This document shows positions 36,662 to 46,199 of a DNA stretch of 64,000 bases, in pieces. Source of the DNA: an uncultured Flavobacteriaceae bacterium (GTDB lineage: Bacteria; Bacteroidota; Bacteroidia; Flavobacteriales; Flavobacteriaceae); NCBI GenBank assembly GCA_947497245.1, contig CANMFO010000001.1, positions 1,488,001-1,552,000 of the forward strand. The letters are read 5' to 3'. Each line of letters starts with the position of its first letter. Position 1 is the first letter of the stretch. Position numbers and translations under genes: made by a program. Under the pieces are notes generated by a model that made no database searches, was not told where the DNA came from, and saw only the letters and a list, made by a program, of their open reading frames with translations.

Positions 36662-37648
36662 TTACGTTGTCATTATTTCCGAAACCCTGATGAGTTCCTT
36701 ATCTATTTTGGTATGCCCTTTTATCGCTTTGTTGATCGGGGTCAGAATCAATTTATTGTCCGATACCCCGACCATAAGATTCGTCTTGCCCTCGAGTATC
36801 GATTCGACCGCCTTGACCCCCATTCTGCTGGCGAGGACCCGATCGTAACACGATGGGGAGCCCCCACGCTGCATATGTCCCAAGACGGAGACGCGCACAT
36901 CGTAAATGGGCAGGTGCTCCTCGACATATTCCTTGAGCTGAAAGACATTTTTACCGGTCTTGTCCCCTTCCGCCACAATGACGATACTGGACGATTTCCC
37001 CGACTTCTTGCTCCTTTTCAAGGACTCCAAAAGCCGATCCAGACCGAGGTTTTCCTCAGGAATCAGAATCTCCTCCGCACCGGCACCGACCCCTGCATTC
37101 AGAGCAATATGGCCTACGTCCCGCCCCATCACCTCAACGAAGAAAAGTCTATTATGGGAACTTGCGGTATCCCGTATTTTATCGATCGCCTCCACTACGG
37201 TATTGAGCGCTGTGTCGAAACCAAGGGTGAACGTGGTCCCAAAAATATCGTTGTCTATCGTCCCGGGAATACCGATCACAGGAAAATCGAACTCCTGGTT
37301 GAAGATCATCGCACCGGTAAAACTTCCATCGCCCCCGATTACCACAAAAGCGTCGATGCCCTCTTTTTTCAACTGCTCATGGGCCCTTTTTCGCCCCTCT
37401 GCACTTCTGAAGTCATCGCATCGGGCCGACTTTAATATAGTACCCCCCTTGTTAATAATGTTGTTGACACTCCGGGCGTCCATAGGTTTAAAATCCCCCT
37501 CTATCATCCCCTGGTACCCTCTATAGATACCGACACAATCAACCTTTAAATAGGCACAGGTGCGCACTACCGACCGTATGGCCGCATTCATCCCAGGAGA
37601 ATCCCCTCCGGAGGTGAAAACTCCTATTTTCTTTATTGCTGAACCCAT
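36662..37648 (-). CDS. pfkA: ATP-dependent 6-phosphofructokinase
   Basis: A 328-residue glycolytic kinase phosphorylating fructose 6-phosphate. Motifs are KIGVFTSGGDSPGMNAAIRS (ATP loop), GGDGSFTGA, IGIPGTIDNDI with the catalytic Asp and VMGRDVGHIALNAG (F6P site), then GHMQRGGSPSCYDRVLASRMG. The sizes and the GGDG form indicate the ATP-using bacterial PfkA rather than a pyrophosphate enzyme. The ATG at 37648 is used; the codon before it is an in-frame TTG. It is first in the leftward pfkA-gapA pair. Confidence 0.97.
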   Translation of the reverse strand: MGSAIKKIGVFTSGGDSPGMNAAIRSVVRTCAYLKVDCVGIYRGYQGMIEGDFKPMDARSVNNIINKGGTILKSARCDDFRSAEGRKRAHEQLKKEGIDAFVVIGGDGSFTGAMIFNQEFDFPVIGIPGTIDNDIFGTTFTLGFDTALNTVVEAIDKIRDTASSHNRLFFVEVMGRDVGHIALNAGVGAGAEEILIPEENLGLDRLLESLKRSKKSGKSSSIVIVAEGDKTGKNVFQLKEYVEEHLPIYDVRVSVLGHMQRGGSPSCYDRVLASRMGVKAVESILEGKTNLMVGVSDNKLILTPINKAIKGHTKIDKELIRVSEIMTT

Positions 37649-37664
37649 CAAAAAATTTAAGCTG

Positions 37665-37672
37665 CAAAATTA
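37665..37672 (-). promoter_or_regulatory. candidate -7 box for pfkA-gapA; flanking gap to 37952 otherwise empty
   Basis: The minus strand reads TAATTTTG, a full TAnnTTTG match, 16 bases before the pfkA ATG. No properly spaced -33 box. The remaining gap up to 37952 holds only short frames without family resemblance. Confidence 0.4.
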
Positions 37673-37952
37673 ACAAACTTATTTCAATTAAAGAATTGTT
37701 CACATCCCTATTTTGGTATTGGTCTAAACGCTGGATGTTCCCTGTCGCTGCCTTCCAGGAGCCAACAACCATGGGCCCGCACCTATTTGGGAGGCCCTTA
37801 TGGTGCATTACATGGCATATTTTGGAAGTTGCAGGCAAGTTATGGAACGGGCAATCGCGTTGGGTAGAGGACCTGTAATACGGACCGGTGCCCTGGATGC
37901 CAACGACCGGATCGCTTCAAATGCAACACATTTGGCTTGATTTGTGGCAAAA

Positions 37953-40900
37953 TCAGTTTATGTCCCGGGCCTTGGGGTACAGTCGGATGAGGCTATCCTT
38001 TCCAATGATAGCGGTCGGCGGCGGTTTGCTCTCCGGTTCATTTTTGTCTTTCTTTTTGCCCACAACCTTCCTGAAGAGCTCTCGAAAACTGTCAAAATCC
38101 ACTTCATAGGACAAACCTACCCCTTGGGTAGAGCCTATGCGTTCCGCCAAAAACTCCTGGATCTCGCTCTCCCTGCTAAAAAATTTGGCGCTAAGGGTTC
38201 CCTCTTCATTCAATAATAACTGAATCTCAAAATCTCCGGCTACCACGGTTTCACTCGCACCTCCGACGGGGACACCCACCTTGCCGTTGAACAACACCCG
38301 ATCGCTTATCCTAGTGGAAACGGTCACCCCCAACCTATTTTCTGTCTGTGTATCGGCAAAAGTACTTCCCTGTTCAAAGGAGACCCCAAGGTTCAGCTTG
38401 TCGTTGTCCCCGGCCAAAACCTCGTTCAGAAGACTGGACGCCGATTGCAGGATGTTGCCAGTGACCGCCTGTTGGTTCAAACCGCTCTGCTCGTTCACAA
38501 AAGACCCCTGAGCCAGTAGGAATATGGCGTTTTTTTCCTCTACCGTAGGATCTTGTAGCCGATATTCCAGTTCGGACTGCACGACCGAGTTGGTTCCCGG
38601 AAATTCTATGGCAAACTCTATCTCAGGGCTTTCCAGTTCCTCGGTGAGCTTGATGACCACATCGGTGGGAATTCGCTTGCTGTACGCCGCATTGTCCAAT
38701 AAAGGGGCCGGGTTTGCATTCAAGGAGTACACCGCTTCCATGTCCAATATGGCTTCCAGCGGTTCCCCGTTCCAGTTGATGGTCCCTCCCGGATTTACCT
38801 TAAAGGTTTTATTGATCACATTCCCAAACCTATAGTTGTACTCTCCTGTGACCACGACAAAGTCACCGAACATCCTGAACTTTCCCTTTGTATTTATCTC
38901 GATAAGAAGCAGTCCGGCCCCAGTGCCCTTCAAGGTGCTTCCCGTTTCGGTATCGGTCACGATCTGTACCTCGGCCTCCGGGGTAACGTCCAAATCAAAT
39001 TTGAGCTCCAAGCCCTGGAATTCCTCCAAGACCCTTTGCTTTTCAATGGTGGTGACCCTGTTTTTATCGATAAAGTTGATAAATGAATAATCGCCCACTG
39101 ACGCAACATCGCTCAAGGGTATCTTCAATGAGGTGCCCCTGGCGGTCTCCGCTTCCACATCAATGTTCAAGGCTCGGGTAGGGCCATAGATCCTTCCCGT
39201 TCCATTGATATATCCGGTTCCATAGTACAGCACCTCCTCCTCGAAGGGAGTGTTCAATATCAGCAAACGATCGTTGTTGGTGTCCAGGTTCAGGTCCAGG
39301 GTCCAATCGGTAAAAAAACTATGGCTAATGGTCCCGTCCAAGGTGGCCCGTGTGTTCTCTGCAACATCACGGATCGCGATCCGGTCAAAGTCAAAGGTCT
39401 GGTTTACCAAATTCACCCTGGAATTGGGCGCAAAACTATAATCGACGTTCAGGTAGGGAATGGCGATCCCCGCATTGTCCAGGGTAAGGATGCCGCTGAA
39501 ATCCGGATTGTCGATTCGGCCCTTTACCCTGGCATTTCCATTAAGATCGCCCCGAATATTGTCAATAACCCCCTCCCCCAGCGGGCTAAATGGCTCCAGG
39601 TCAAAATTATCGAAATTGACCAAAAGATCCGCTTCCGGCATTTCCCCCCTGTTGCTTATCGTACCTACAATACCCATTTTTTCCCGTCCGTTATCGGTGA
39701 TCTGGGTATTCACCACGAAATCGGTAAGGTCCCGGTTCCCCGCTATCCCAATGGCCACCTCTCCCATTCGAATATCGTTTACGGAAAAATCAGATATTCT
39801 CAAATTCGAGGAGGGAAGGTATATCCCATCCTTCTGGAAAACGTTCAGGGTTCCGTTCACTTCTCCCTCTAGGTTTAAGCTATCGATGGCCGGGGTAATC
39901 TTGTCCAGCGATACGATCTTGAACTGGAGTTGCAGGTCCTTGAAGGTGGAATCGGCCAGTTGTCCCCGCAATCTGATCTGTTCCTCCTTGCTGTTGTTCA
40001 TCACGATTTCTTGAATGCTGATACTGTCCAAAGTCCGGTTCACGATTACCTTGTTCTTGGTATTGCCATCCTTGTTCAATATCCACTTGTTCCCCTTGAA
40101 GCTTACATCCGAGGTCTTTAGCCCTATAACCGATTTGTTCTCCTGGTTGAAGGTGTGGTAAAAATTCAAGTTGTACATGTCATTGTACTCGCTTCCCCCC
40201 TTGAACTCCGCCCTAAAAAAGAGGGTGTCCTTCAAGGTGGTATTGATGACATTGAAATCCTTTACATCGTAATAGGGGTTGGACAAGTCCCCGACCGCGA
40301 CAAAAGTGTTGAACAACGGGTTTTTATTATCGATCTTTACATCGATATTATCGGCCTTGGACCCAAACGCCTCGATGCTGGGTGACTTAAAGTTGAGTTT
40401 GAAGTCCCCTTCATCCGCGATGATATTTCCTTTTATAAAGGTATTGGGGTCAAACTTCACCTCCGGGAGAAAAACCCCAACGATCTTATTGTATATCTTG
40501 AAGTTAAAGGCCAGCGTCTGCCCATCGGAAATTTCAAAAGGACGATAGTTGGTATATATGCTCCCCAGGGAGTTTTGGATCAATTTGCCCAATTCCCCCA
40601 CTTTAAAATTTCCCCTCAGGTATCCCGTGATGATATCCGGGGAGTTGATATCGATCAGACGGGTGGAATCGTTCTCGAATTGGGCCGAAATCTTAAAATC
40701 TTCAAAGTAATAGGTATCGTTCTTGTTCTGGAAATTGGTCTTTGTGAATTTGATGTCCCCTACCAGGTTGTCCAAGGTGTTCCCCCTAACGTCCATATTC
40801 ACATTGCCCTTGAAAATGGAGACACTGTCGTTGATGAAGTTCAGTTTTTTTAGGTCCGCGTAATCCACCGTGGCAATAAAATTGAAATCGTTTCGATCCG

Positions 40901-42401
40901 CACCAAAGTCGGCCAGTCCCTTAAAATCGAATATGAAGTTCTCATCATTGCTTACCAAGCTTCCATCGAACAGTTGTTCCTTTATGATTCCCGAAACTTT
41001 AAGGCTCTTGTACTCATATTTGTTGAACACCACCGAATACACCTCGCCGATAACTTCTGTGTTCAGGTTTTCCTTTCCAAAGCTCTTGCCCTCCACGTTA
41101 AAATCCAGGGTGGTCTTGCCCAGGCGCCGGTTATCGGCAAAGGCGCCCAAATCAAAATCGATCAAAGAAACAAATCCTTTGTACGCGGCGTTGTCGATGT
41201 TATCGATATTGGTCATTTCCAGATCGGAATAGCTGCTTCCGATCGCTGTATTGAGGTTGATCTTCGATTTTATGGAGGTTTCCGTGATCTCGGCGTTGCC
41301 GCGAATCGTAAACTGTCCCAGTTTTTTGAGAAGGGAGGGTAGGGACTTGCCCAGAATATTGGGCATCAGCGCGTTCAGTTGATAGTAAGTCGACGTAACA
41401 TTCTTCATGTCGGCCTGCATCACAAAGGGCCCGCTTTTGCTGAACAGGTTCTTGAAATTGAAATCGCCCCGTATACCGGTATTGTCCGATAGCAGGAAGA
41501 GGTCTTCCATGTTCAAATCGTTCAGGACGCCGTTCAAGCTAGCCGAAAAAGTTACCTCCTTGCCCTTTCCAAACTGATCGTACAGCAGGTTGATCTCGTC
41601 GAAGGCCACCGTGGACTCCCTAAATTCGGCGTCGACCTTCACCTTGTTCAAAAAATCGGCAAAGTCCTTCCGGTCATAGTTGAAGATCAGATTTCCTTCG
41701 AGCCGCGATCCAGGGGTGGCAACGGACAGGGAATCGAAACGCATCTGTTGTTTGGTATATTTGAACCTGGTCTTCAGGTCCTCAACCCGGATCCCCCGTT
41801 TGCTGTCGAAGGACATGGCCTCGATACCCGTGGTCACTTCCGGCCCCAGAATTTGAAAATCGGACGCCAAAATACTGAGGTTCCTAAAATTCAGTGCTTC
41901 GGACCTTTCCAGGTTTTCATCGATCATCTTAAAATTGCTGCGCTGTACGTTCATTTTGGAAGATGAAAAAAAGAAAGGGGCCGCCCCGGGTTTTCTGGGC
42001 TTCCCATCATCCAATTTATCGATAAAAACATCTAAATTGGTGCTGGTGGTGTCCTTGTACGTCTTCAGTTTAAAATCGAGTTCTTCCACATCGATGTCAC
42101 CGAACTCCAACTTCCCATTGGCCAGGTTCCGAACGCTCAAGATCGAGGTGGTGAGCTCGTTGACGTAAAACAGGGTATCTTTCCGGTAATCTTCGATATA
42201 GACGCCTTTGAGGGCCGTATCCCAGGAGATCAGGGAAACGCGTAACCTATCGATATTGATATGGGTACCGAATTCCTTGTTGATCGTATTGGTCGCGTAC
42301 TGCGCCAAACTGGTCTGTACGATCGGCAAGGAAAGCACCAAGGTCCCCAAAACACAGATGAGCAAAAACACCAATAGTGTTCGAACCAATATTTTTTTCA
42401 A
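37953..42401 (-). CDS. tamB: TamB-type translocation and assembly module / AsmA-like bridge protein
   Basis: A 1482-residue protein anchored in the inner membrane by one N-terminal helix (VRTLLVFLLICVLGTLVLSL) and built of long beta-strand repeats that form a hydrophobic groove across the periplasm, for lipid transport or outer membrane protein assembly. An AsmA-like start (INKEFGTHINIDRLRV, GVYIEDYRKDTLFYVNEL) and the C-terminal DUF490 domain with GKFRMFGDFVVVTGEYNYRF, AVYSLNANPAP and GVSFEQGSTFADTQTENRLG support the call. Start is TTG (KKILVRTLL), with no ATG upstream. It is divergent from tsaD, with only 56 bases between the start codons. Typical length for Bacteroidota. Confidence 0.92.
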   Translation of the reverse strand: MKKILVRTLLVFLLICVLGTLVLSLPIVQTSLAQYATNTINKEFGTHINIDRLRVSLISWDTALKGVYIEDYRKDTLFYVNELTTSILSVRNLANGKLEFGDIDVEELDFKLKTYKDTTSTNLDVFIDKLDDGKPRKPGAAPFFFSSSKMNVQRSNFKMIDENLERSEALNFRNLSILASDFQILGPEVTTGIEAMSFDSKRGIRVEDLKTRFKYTKQQMRFDSLSVATPGSRLEGNLIFNYDRKDFADFLNKVKVDAEFRESTVAFDEINLLYDQFGKGKEVTFSASLNGVLNDLNMEDLFLLSDNTGIRGDFNFKNLFSKSGPFVMQADMKNVTSTYYQLNALMPNILGKSLPSLLKKLGQFTIRGNAEITETSIKSKINLNTAIGSSYSDLEMTNIDNIDNAAYKGFVSLIDFDLGAFADNRRLGKTTLDFNVEGKSFGKENLNTEVIGEVYSVVFNKYEYKSLKVSGIIKEQLFDGSLVSNDENFIFDFKGLADFGADRNDFNFIATVDYADLKKLNFINDSVSIFKGNVNMDVRGNTLDNLVGDIKFTKTNFQNKNDTYYFEDFKISAQFENDSTRLIDINSPDIITGYLRGNFKVGELGKLIQNSLGSIYTNYRPFEISDGQTLAFNFKIYNKIVGVFLPEVKFDPNTFIKGNIIADEGDFKLNFKSPSIEAFGSKADNIDVKIDNKNPLFNTFVAVGDLSNPYYDVKDFNVINTTLKDTLFFRAEFKGGSEYNDMYNLNFYHTFNQENKSVIGLKTSDVSFKGNKWILNKDGNTKNKVIVNRTLDSISIQEIVMNNSKEEQIRLRGQLADSTFKDLQLQFKIVSLDKITPAIDSLNLEGEVNGTLNVFQKDGIYLPSSNLRISDFSVNDIRMGEVAIGIAGNRDLTDFVVNTQITDNGREKMGIVGTISNRGEMPEADLLVNFDNFDLEPFSPLGEGVIDNIRGDLNGNARVKGRIDNPDFSGILTLDNAGIAIPYLNVDYSFAPNSRVNLVNQTFDFDRIAIRDVAENTRATLDGTISHSFFTDWTLDLNLDTNNDRLLILNTPFEEEVLYYGTGYINGTGRIYGPTRALNIDVEAETARGTSLKIPLSDVASVGDYSFINFIDKNRVTTIEKQRVLEEFQGLELKFDLDVTPEAEVQIVTDTETGSTLKGTGAGLLLIEINTKGKFRMFGDFVVVTGEYNYRFGNVINKTFKVNPGGTINWNGEPLEAILDMEAVYSLNANPAPLLDNAAYSKRIPTDVVIKLTEELESPEIEFAIEFPGTNSVVQSELEYRLQDPTVEEKNAIFLLAQGSFVNEQSGLNQQAVTGNILQSASSLLNEVLAGDNDKLNLGVSFEQGSTFADTQTENRLGVTVSTRISDRVLFNGKVGVPVGGASETVVAGDFEIQLLLNEEGTLSAKFFSRESEIQEFLAERIGSTQGVGLSYEVDFDSFRELFRKVVGKKKDKNEPESKPPPTAIIGKDSLIRLYPKARDIN

Positions 42402-42404
42402 TTT

Positions 42405-42432
42405 TTTGATAGGGCCTTATGTTTTACCTTTG
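42405..42432 (+). promoter_or_regulatory. candidate tsaD promoter
   Basis: TTTG (42405-42408) and TACCTTTG (42425-42432) match the Bacteroidota -33/-7 pattern with a 16-base spacer, slightly short. The -7 box covers the ATG at 42419 plus downstream codons, which argues that the true tsaD start is the GTG at 42458. Confidence 0.5.
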
Positions 42433-42457
42433 CCTTCCAATTTCTATTCCAAACCCA

Positions 42458-43480
42458 GTGGAAAACGAAAATATTTACATTCTTGCGATAGAATCTTCCT
42501 GTGACGATACTTCGGCAGCGGTTTTGCACAACGGAAAAGTGCTGAGCAATGTGGTCTCCACACAAAAAATACATGAGGAATACGGGGGTGTCGTTCCCGA
42601 ATTGGCCTCAAGGGCGCACCAGCAAAATATTGTTCCCGTAGTCCATCAGGCTTTGGTTAGGGCAAATATCGACAAAAAACTAGTATCGGCCATAGCTTTT
42701 ACGAGAGGACCTGGGCTGATGGGCTCGTTGTTGGTGGGTACTTCTTTTGCCAAATCCCTGGCCCTGGGATTGAACCTCCCCTTGATCGAGGTCAATCATA
42801 TGCAGGCGCACATTCTGGCCCATTTCATTGTGGATGAAAACGACCCCGTGCCAGAGTTTCCTTTTTTGGCCATGACCATAAGCGGTGGACACACACAAAT
42901 TGTTTTGGTCCGGGACTATTTTGACATGGAAATTTTAGGGGAAACCCTGGATGATGCGGTGGGGGAGGCATTTGATAAAAGCGCCAAACTTTTGGGACTG
43001 CCCTACCCTGGCGGGCCCTTGGTGGACAAATACGCCCAATTGGGAAACCCCCTTTCATTTCCATTTCCGGAACCCAGGGTCGATGGACTGAATTTCAGTT
43101 TCAGCGGATTGAAGACCAGCATCCTTTATTTTATCCAAAGGGAGACCAAAACGGACCCCAACTTCATAAAAGATCACTTGAACGATATTTGCGCTTCCAT
43201 CCAGTACAGCATTATCAGAATATTGATGCGAAAACTCGAAAAAGCGGTCGAACAGACCAACATAACCCGTATCGCCATCGGAGGTGGGGTCTCCGCCAAT
43301 TCGGGAATACGCAAGGCCCTGAAGCGAATGGAGGAGGAAAAAGCCTGGCGCACCCATATCCCAAAATTCGAATATTGCACCGACAATGCCGCCATGATCG
43401 GTATTGTGGGCCATTTGAAATACACCCAGGGAAATTTCGCCGACCAAGATATCTCTGCAAAGGCGCGCTATTCCATTTGA
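42458..43480 (+). CDS. tsaD: tRNA N6-adenosine threonylcarbamoyltransferase
   Basis: A 340-residue universal enzyme that transfers the threonylcarbamoyl group to A37 of ANN-decoding tRNAs, working with TsaB and TsaE. Signature parts are ILAIESSCDDTSAAVLHNGK at the N-terminus, VNHMQAHILAHF (metal-binding HxxxH) and LAMTISGGHTQIVLV, then NFSFSGLKTSIL and FEYCTDNAAMIG. GTG at 42458 gives VENENIYILAIESS, in line with known family starts and the standard length. The ATG 39 bases earlier lies inside the promoter box. The neighbouring gene tamB is divergent. Confidence 0.93.
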   Translation: MENENIYILAIESSCDDTSAAVLHNGKVLSNVVSTQKIHEEYGGVVPELASRAHQQNIVPVVHQALVRANIDKKLVSAIAFTRGPGLMGSLLVGTSFAKSLALGLNLPLIEVNHMQAHILAHFIVDENDPVPEFPFLAMTISGGHTQIVLVRDYFDMEILGETLDDAVGEAFDKSAKLLGLPYPGGPLVDKYAQLGNPLSFPFPEPRVDGLNFSFSGLKTSILYFIQRETKTDPNFIKDHLNDICASIQYSIIRILMRKLEKAVEQTNITRIAIGGGVSANSGIRKALKRMEEEKAWRTHIPKFEYCTDNAAMIGIVGHLKYTQGNFADQDISAKARYSI

Positions 43481-43508
43481 TTTTTGGATGGCCCCGATCT
43501 CGGAACCA

Positions 43509-43542
43509 TTTTGGGCCGTCCAAAACCTACTTTGTATCTTGC
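43509..43542 (+). promoter_or_regulatory. candidate promoter of the tfoX-N gene
   Basis: TTTTG at 43509-43513 and TATCTTGC at 43535-43542, spaced by 21 bases, resemble the Bacteroidota pattern with one missing T in the -7 box. It stands 20 bases before the ATG. Confidence 0.35.
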
Positions 43543-43562
43543 AGGGCATTAAATTCCCAATT

Positions 43563-43913
43563 ATGGCATTTGACACGGTTTTGGAAAAGAGAATAGTCGA
43601 AACACTGCAACGTTTGCCGGCGGAGGTGACCAATGAATTTTCGGAAAAGAAAATGTTTGGTGGCCTTGCCTTCCTGTATCGGGGCAAAATGACGGTAGGC
43701 ATTGTAAAGGAAGATCTTATGGTCCGCGTGGTACAGGACAAGATGGAGGACATCCTTAAGAAGCCGGCGGTGCGACCCATGGATTTCACCAAGCGTCCCA
43801 TGAAGGAATTTATTTACGTTTCTCCGGAGGGCTTCCAAACCCCGGAGGACCTGCTCCATTGGATCGAACTGGGCCTGGAGCATGCACAGAACAAGCTCAT
43901 GGGCACCAAATAA
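43563..43913 (+). CDS. TfoX/Sxy N-terminal domain protein
   Basis: A 116-residue cytosolic protein containing only the TfoX N-terminal domain: VTNEFSEKKMFGGLAFLYRG, then KMTVGIVKEDLMVRVVQ and VSPEGFQTPEDLLHWIELGL. In gamma-proteobacteria full TfoX activates competence genes; the isolated N-domain in Bacteroidota has no known role. ATG 43563 gives AFDTVLEKRIVETL; the longer frame upstream is not family-like. It lies between tsaD and rsmE, 18 bases before the latter, and may share its transcript. Confidence 0.87.
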   Translation: MAFDTVLEKRIVETLQRLPAEVTNEFSEKKMFGGLAFLYRGKMTVGIVKEDLMVRVVQDKMEDILKKPAVRPMDFTKRPMKEFIYVSPEGFQTPEDLLHWIELGLEHAQNKLMGTK

Positions 43914-43931
43914 CCGAAAATTTCCAAAGCT

Positions 43932-44639
43932 ATGCAGTTTTTTTACAATCCAGATCTGGACCATAGTATTTCCCAGTTTACCTTAGATCCAGAGGAAAGC
44001 AGACACATCGTCAAAGTCCTTCGCAGGAAAGAAGGGGACATACTGCACATAGCCAATGGTAAAGGATACCTGTTCAAGGCCAAAATACTCTTGGCCGACC
44101 CCAAAAAATGTAAGGTCGAAGTGGTTTCTTCAGATAAGGAACATCACAAAAAGCACTGGCTCCATCTGGTGGTCGCACCAACTAAAATGAACGACAGGTA
44201 CGAGTGGTTTCTAGAAAAAGCCACGGAAATCGGCGTGGACGAGATAACCCCCGTTATATGCGAGCGCTCCGAACGAAAAACGGTCAAACGGGAGCGTCTG
44301 GAGAAGGTCGTTCAGTCGGCCATGAAGCAAAGTCTGCGGACCTATCTGCCCAAATTGAACGAGGCGGTACCCCTAAAATCTTTTTTGGAGAGCGACCAGA
44401 CCGGCCTTCTGTTCATTGCCCACTGCGAGGAGCAGGAGAAAATGGAACTCAAGCGACGTATTGCCCCGGACAAGAACATCACTATCCTGATCGGTCCGGA
44501 AGGCGATTTTTCGCATCGCGAAATAGAAAAGGCCTATGGAAGAGGATTCCTTCCCGTATCGCTGGGGCGAAGCCGTTTGCGAACCGAAACTGCCGCCATC
44601 GTTGCCTGCACCATGGTCAATATGATCAATAACGGCTAA
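43932..44639 (+). CDS. rsmE: 16S rRNA (uracil(1498)-N(3))-methyltransferase
   Basis: A 235-residue SPOUT-class methyltransferase that modifies U1498 of 16S rRNA. An N-terminal PUA-like part (QFFYNPDLDHS, SRHIVKVLRRKEGDILHIA) is followed by the knotted SAM domain with DEITPVICERSER, the glycine-rich ITILIGPEGDFSHREIE and VSLGRSRLRTETAAIVACTM, the standard RsmE end. Full length. It is 18 bases downstream of the TfoX-N gene. Confidence 0.96.
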   Translation: MQFFYNPDLDHSISQFTLDPEESRHIVKVLRRKEGDILHIANGKGYLFKAKILLADPKKCKVEVVSSDKEHHKKHWLHLVVAPTKMNDRYEWFLEKATEIGVDEITPVICERSERKTVKRERLEKVVQSAMKQSLRTYLPKLNEAVPLKSFLESDQTGLLFIAHCEEQEKMELKRRIAPDKNITILIGPEGDFSHREIEKAYGRGFLPVSLGRSRLRTETAAIVACTMVNMINNG

Positions 44640-44641
44640 GT

Positions 44642-44685
44642 ATAAAAATCCGCATTCCCTAAAAAAACAGCATAGGGAATGCGGA
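44642..44685 (-). terminator. terminator of the DUF1223 gene
   Basis: TCCGCATTCCCT (44649-44660) pairs perfectly with 44674-44685 across a 13-base loop. On the minus strand the stem is followed by TTTTTATA, so it ends the leftward DUF1223 transcript. The plus-strand side lacks a T run, so rsmE termination here would be weaker. Confidence 0.8.
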
Positions 44686-44702
44686 ACAAAAAAACCGGGG
44701 GA

Positions 44703-45488
44703 TTATCTTGTAAAGCTGCGCTTGGCCGCAGCCGTAATATCCCGGTTGCCATCCTCTACCAATAGTATCAGATGAATTTTCTCCCCGTCCGTAACCAGCT
44801 CAGGAATCGCAAGTGTGCCCTTGCCTTCCTTGTACTGTAGCAGTACGGTTTTTTCCCCGACCACAATATTGCTGTTCTTCAAAACACGGTTTCGGTTCTC
44901 GCCCCGCTGTACTTTCGTAAACCGTTGGTCCAACACCAAAACAGCCCGCAACATCTTTCCCTTGACCGCTCCCTTGGTCCGGTACGCGAATTCTATGCTC
45001 TCTTTATTGACGGCTGCACGGGTCAACTCAATTTCGTTCAATGTCCGCTCGGCCCCGTACCGGTCGATCATCTCGGTCATTTTTGAACGGTCCGACCCGA
45101 CGAAATGTGCCTTTCCGTTCACGACCACCTCCGGGGTGTAGTTGCTTCGACTGCCCAACTTAAGGTTGTACATGCCCTGCTTTTGGGCGTATTGTGCATT
45201 GCTAAAGGGATCCTTCCAGCCGATATAGTTCCAATAATCCACGTGGTACGACAGCGTAAAAACCCGATCGGGATTTTGGTTTTTGACCTTTTCCAGCAAC
45301 GCATCCGCTGCAGGACAGCTCGAACAGCCCTGTGAGGTGAACAGTTCCAGGACCACTACGGGACTGAAAGTTTCCAAGTTCCTTGAATCGGTATCTAGCT
45401 CATTTTTTCCGGATGGTGGTTGCTCCCGAAATGCCATGCTTGCCGTTCCTATCAAAACTATTGCGGCAATTACAACTTTTTTCAACAT
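44703..45488 (-). CDS. DUF1223 family thioredoxin-fold protein
   Basis: A 261-residue predicted exported protein (hydrophobic start LKKVVIAAIVLIGTASMAF). It contains the DUF1223 core VVVLELFTSQGCSSCPAADALLEKV, with a CSSC pair in a thioredoxin-like setting, YHVDYWNYIGWKDPFSNAQY and YTPEVVVNGKAHFVGSD. A periplasmic redox role is an inference; no substrate is known for the family. ATG at 45488 is used, though an in-frame GTG lies three codons upstream. Divergent from the DUF4159 gene and ends at a clear terminator. Confidence 0.9.
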   Translation of the reverse strand: MLKKVVIAAIVLIGTASMAFREQPPSGKNELDTDSRNLETFSPVVVLELFTSQGCSSCPAADALLEKVKNQNPDRVFTLSYHVDYWNYIGWKDPFSNAQYAQKQGMYNLKLGSRSNYTPEVVVNGKAHFVGSDRSKMTEMIDRYGAERTLNEIELTRAAVNKESIEFAYRTKGAVKGKMLRAVLVLDQRFTKVQRGENRNRVLKNSNIVVGEKTVLLQYKEGKGTLAIPELVTDGEKIHLILLVEDGNRDITAAAKRSFTR

Positions 45489-45497
45489 GATAATCAC

Positions 45498-45505
45498 TAT
45501 TTTTG
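45498..45505 (+). promoter_or_regulatory. candidate -7 box for the DUF4159 operon
   Basis: TATTTTTG matches TAnnTTTG 28 bases before the ATG at 45534. No clear -33 element. Confidence 0.35.
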
Positions 45506-45533
45506 GATACCTGTGTTTTTAGTACGAACCCAT

Positions 45534-46184
45534 ATGAAGCAACTTACAGCCCTCTTCCTTGTTTGTGTTTTTTTTATCAGTTTTGGGGCACATGCCCAGG
45601 AAATAGGGATACTCAAATACAAGGGCGGCGGTGATTGGTACGGAAACCCCACGGCCCTGCCCAATCTCATTCGTTTTTGTAATGGAAACATCGGAACAAA
45701 GATCAAAGGGAAAGTCGACAATGTGGAAGTGGGCAGTACCGATATTTTCCAATACCCCTTCTTGCACATGACGGGTCATGGCAACGTGGTCTTTTCGCAG
45801 GAAGAAGCCGAAAACCTAAGTACCTATCTTTTGTCCGGTGGTTTTTTGCACGTCGATGACAACTACGGCATGGCACCTTACCTTAGGAAGGAGTTGGTGA
45901 AGGTCTTTCCTGACAAGGAGCTCGTTGAATTGGGTGCCGACCACCCCATTTTTGCACAGGAGTATTCCTTTCCCGAGGGCCTCCCGAAAATACATGAACA
46001 CGATGGCAAGCGCCCTCAGGCACTGGGTATTTTTCATGATGGCCGCCTGGTACTGTTGTTTACTTTTGAGAGCGATCTTGGCGACGGATGGGAAGATCCA
46101 GCGGTGCACAACGATTCTCCTGAAGTTAGGGAGAAAGCTTTAAAAATGGGAGCCAACATCATATCTTACGTATTCAAAAACTAA
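45534..46184 (+). CDS. DUF4159 domain protein, exported
   Basis: A 216-residue protein with a signal peptide (LFLVCVFFISFGAHAQ) and a complete DUF4159 domain: LKYKGGGDWYGNPTALPNLI, FPFLHMTGHGNV-like FLHMTGHGNVVFSQEE, GGFLHVDDNYGM, ELGADHPIF and LLFTFESDLGDGWEDP. The fold is glutamine-amidotransferase-like, and these proteins are exported and conserved beside aerotolerance-type genes in many Bacteroidota, but no activity is known. ATG 45534 gives the signal peptide. It is 15 bases before the AI-2E family transporter gene and likely co-transcribed with it. Confidence 0.9.
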   Translation: MKQLTALFLVCVFFISFGAHAQEIGILKYKGGGDWYGNPTALPNLIRFCNGNIGTKIKGKVDNVEVGSTDIFQYPFLHMTGHGNVVFSQEEAENLSTYLLSGGFLHVDDNYGMAPYLRKELVKVFPDKELVELGADHPIFAQEYSFPEGLPKIHEHDGKRPQALGIFHDGRLVLLFTFESDLGDGWEDPAVHNDSPEVREKALKMGANIISYVFKN

Positions 46185-46199
46185 AACCCTTATCATAAA

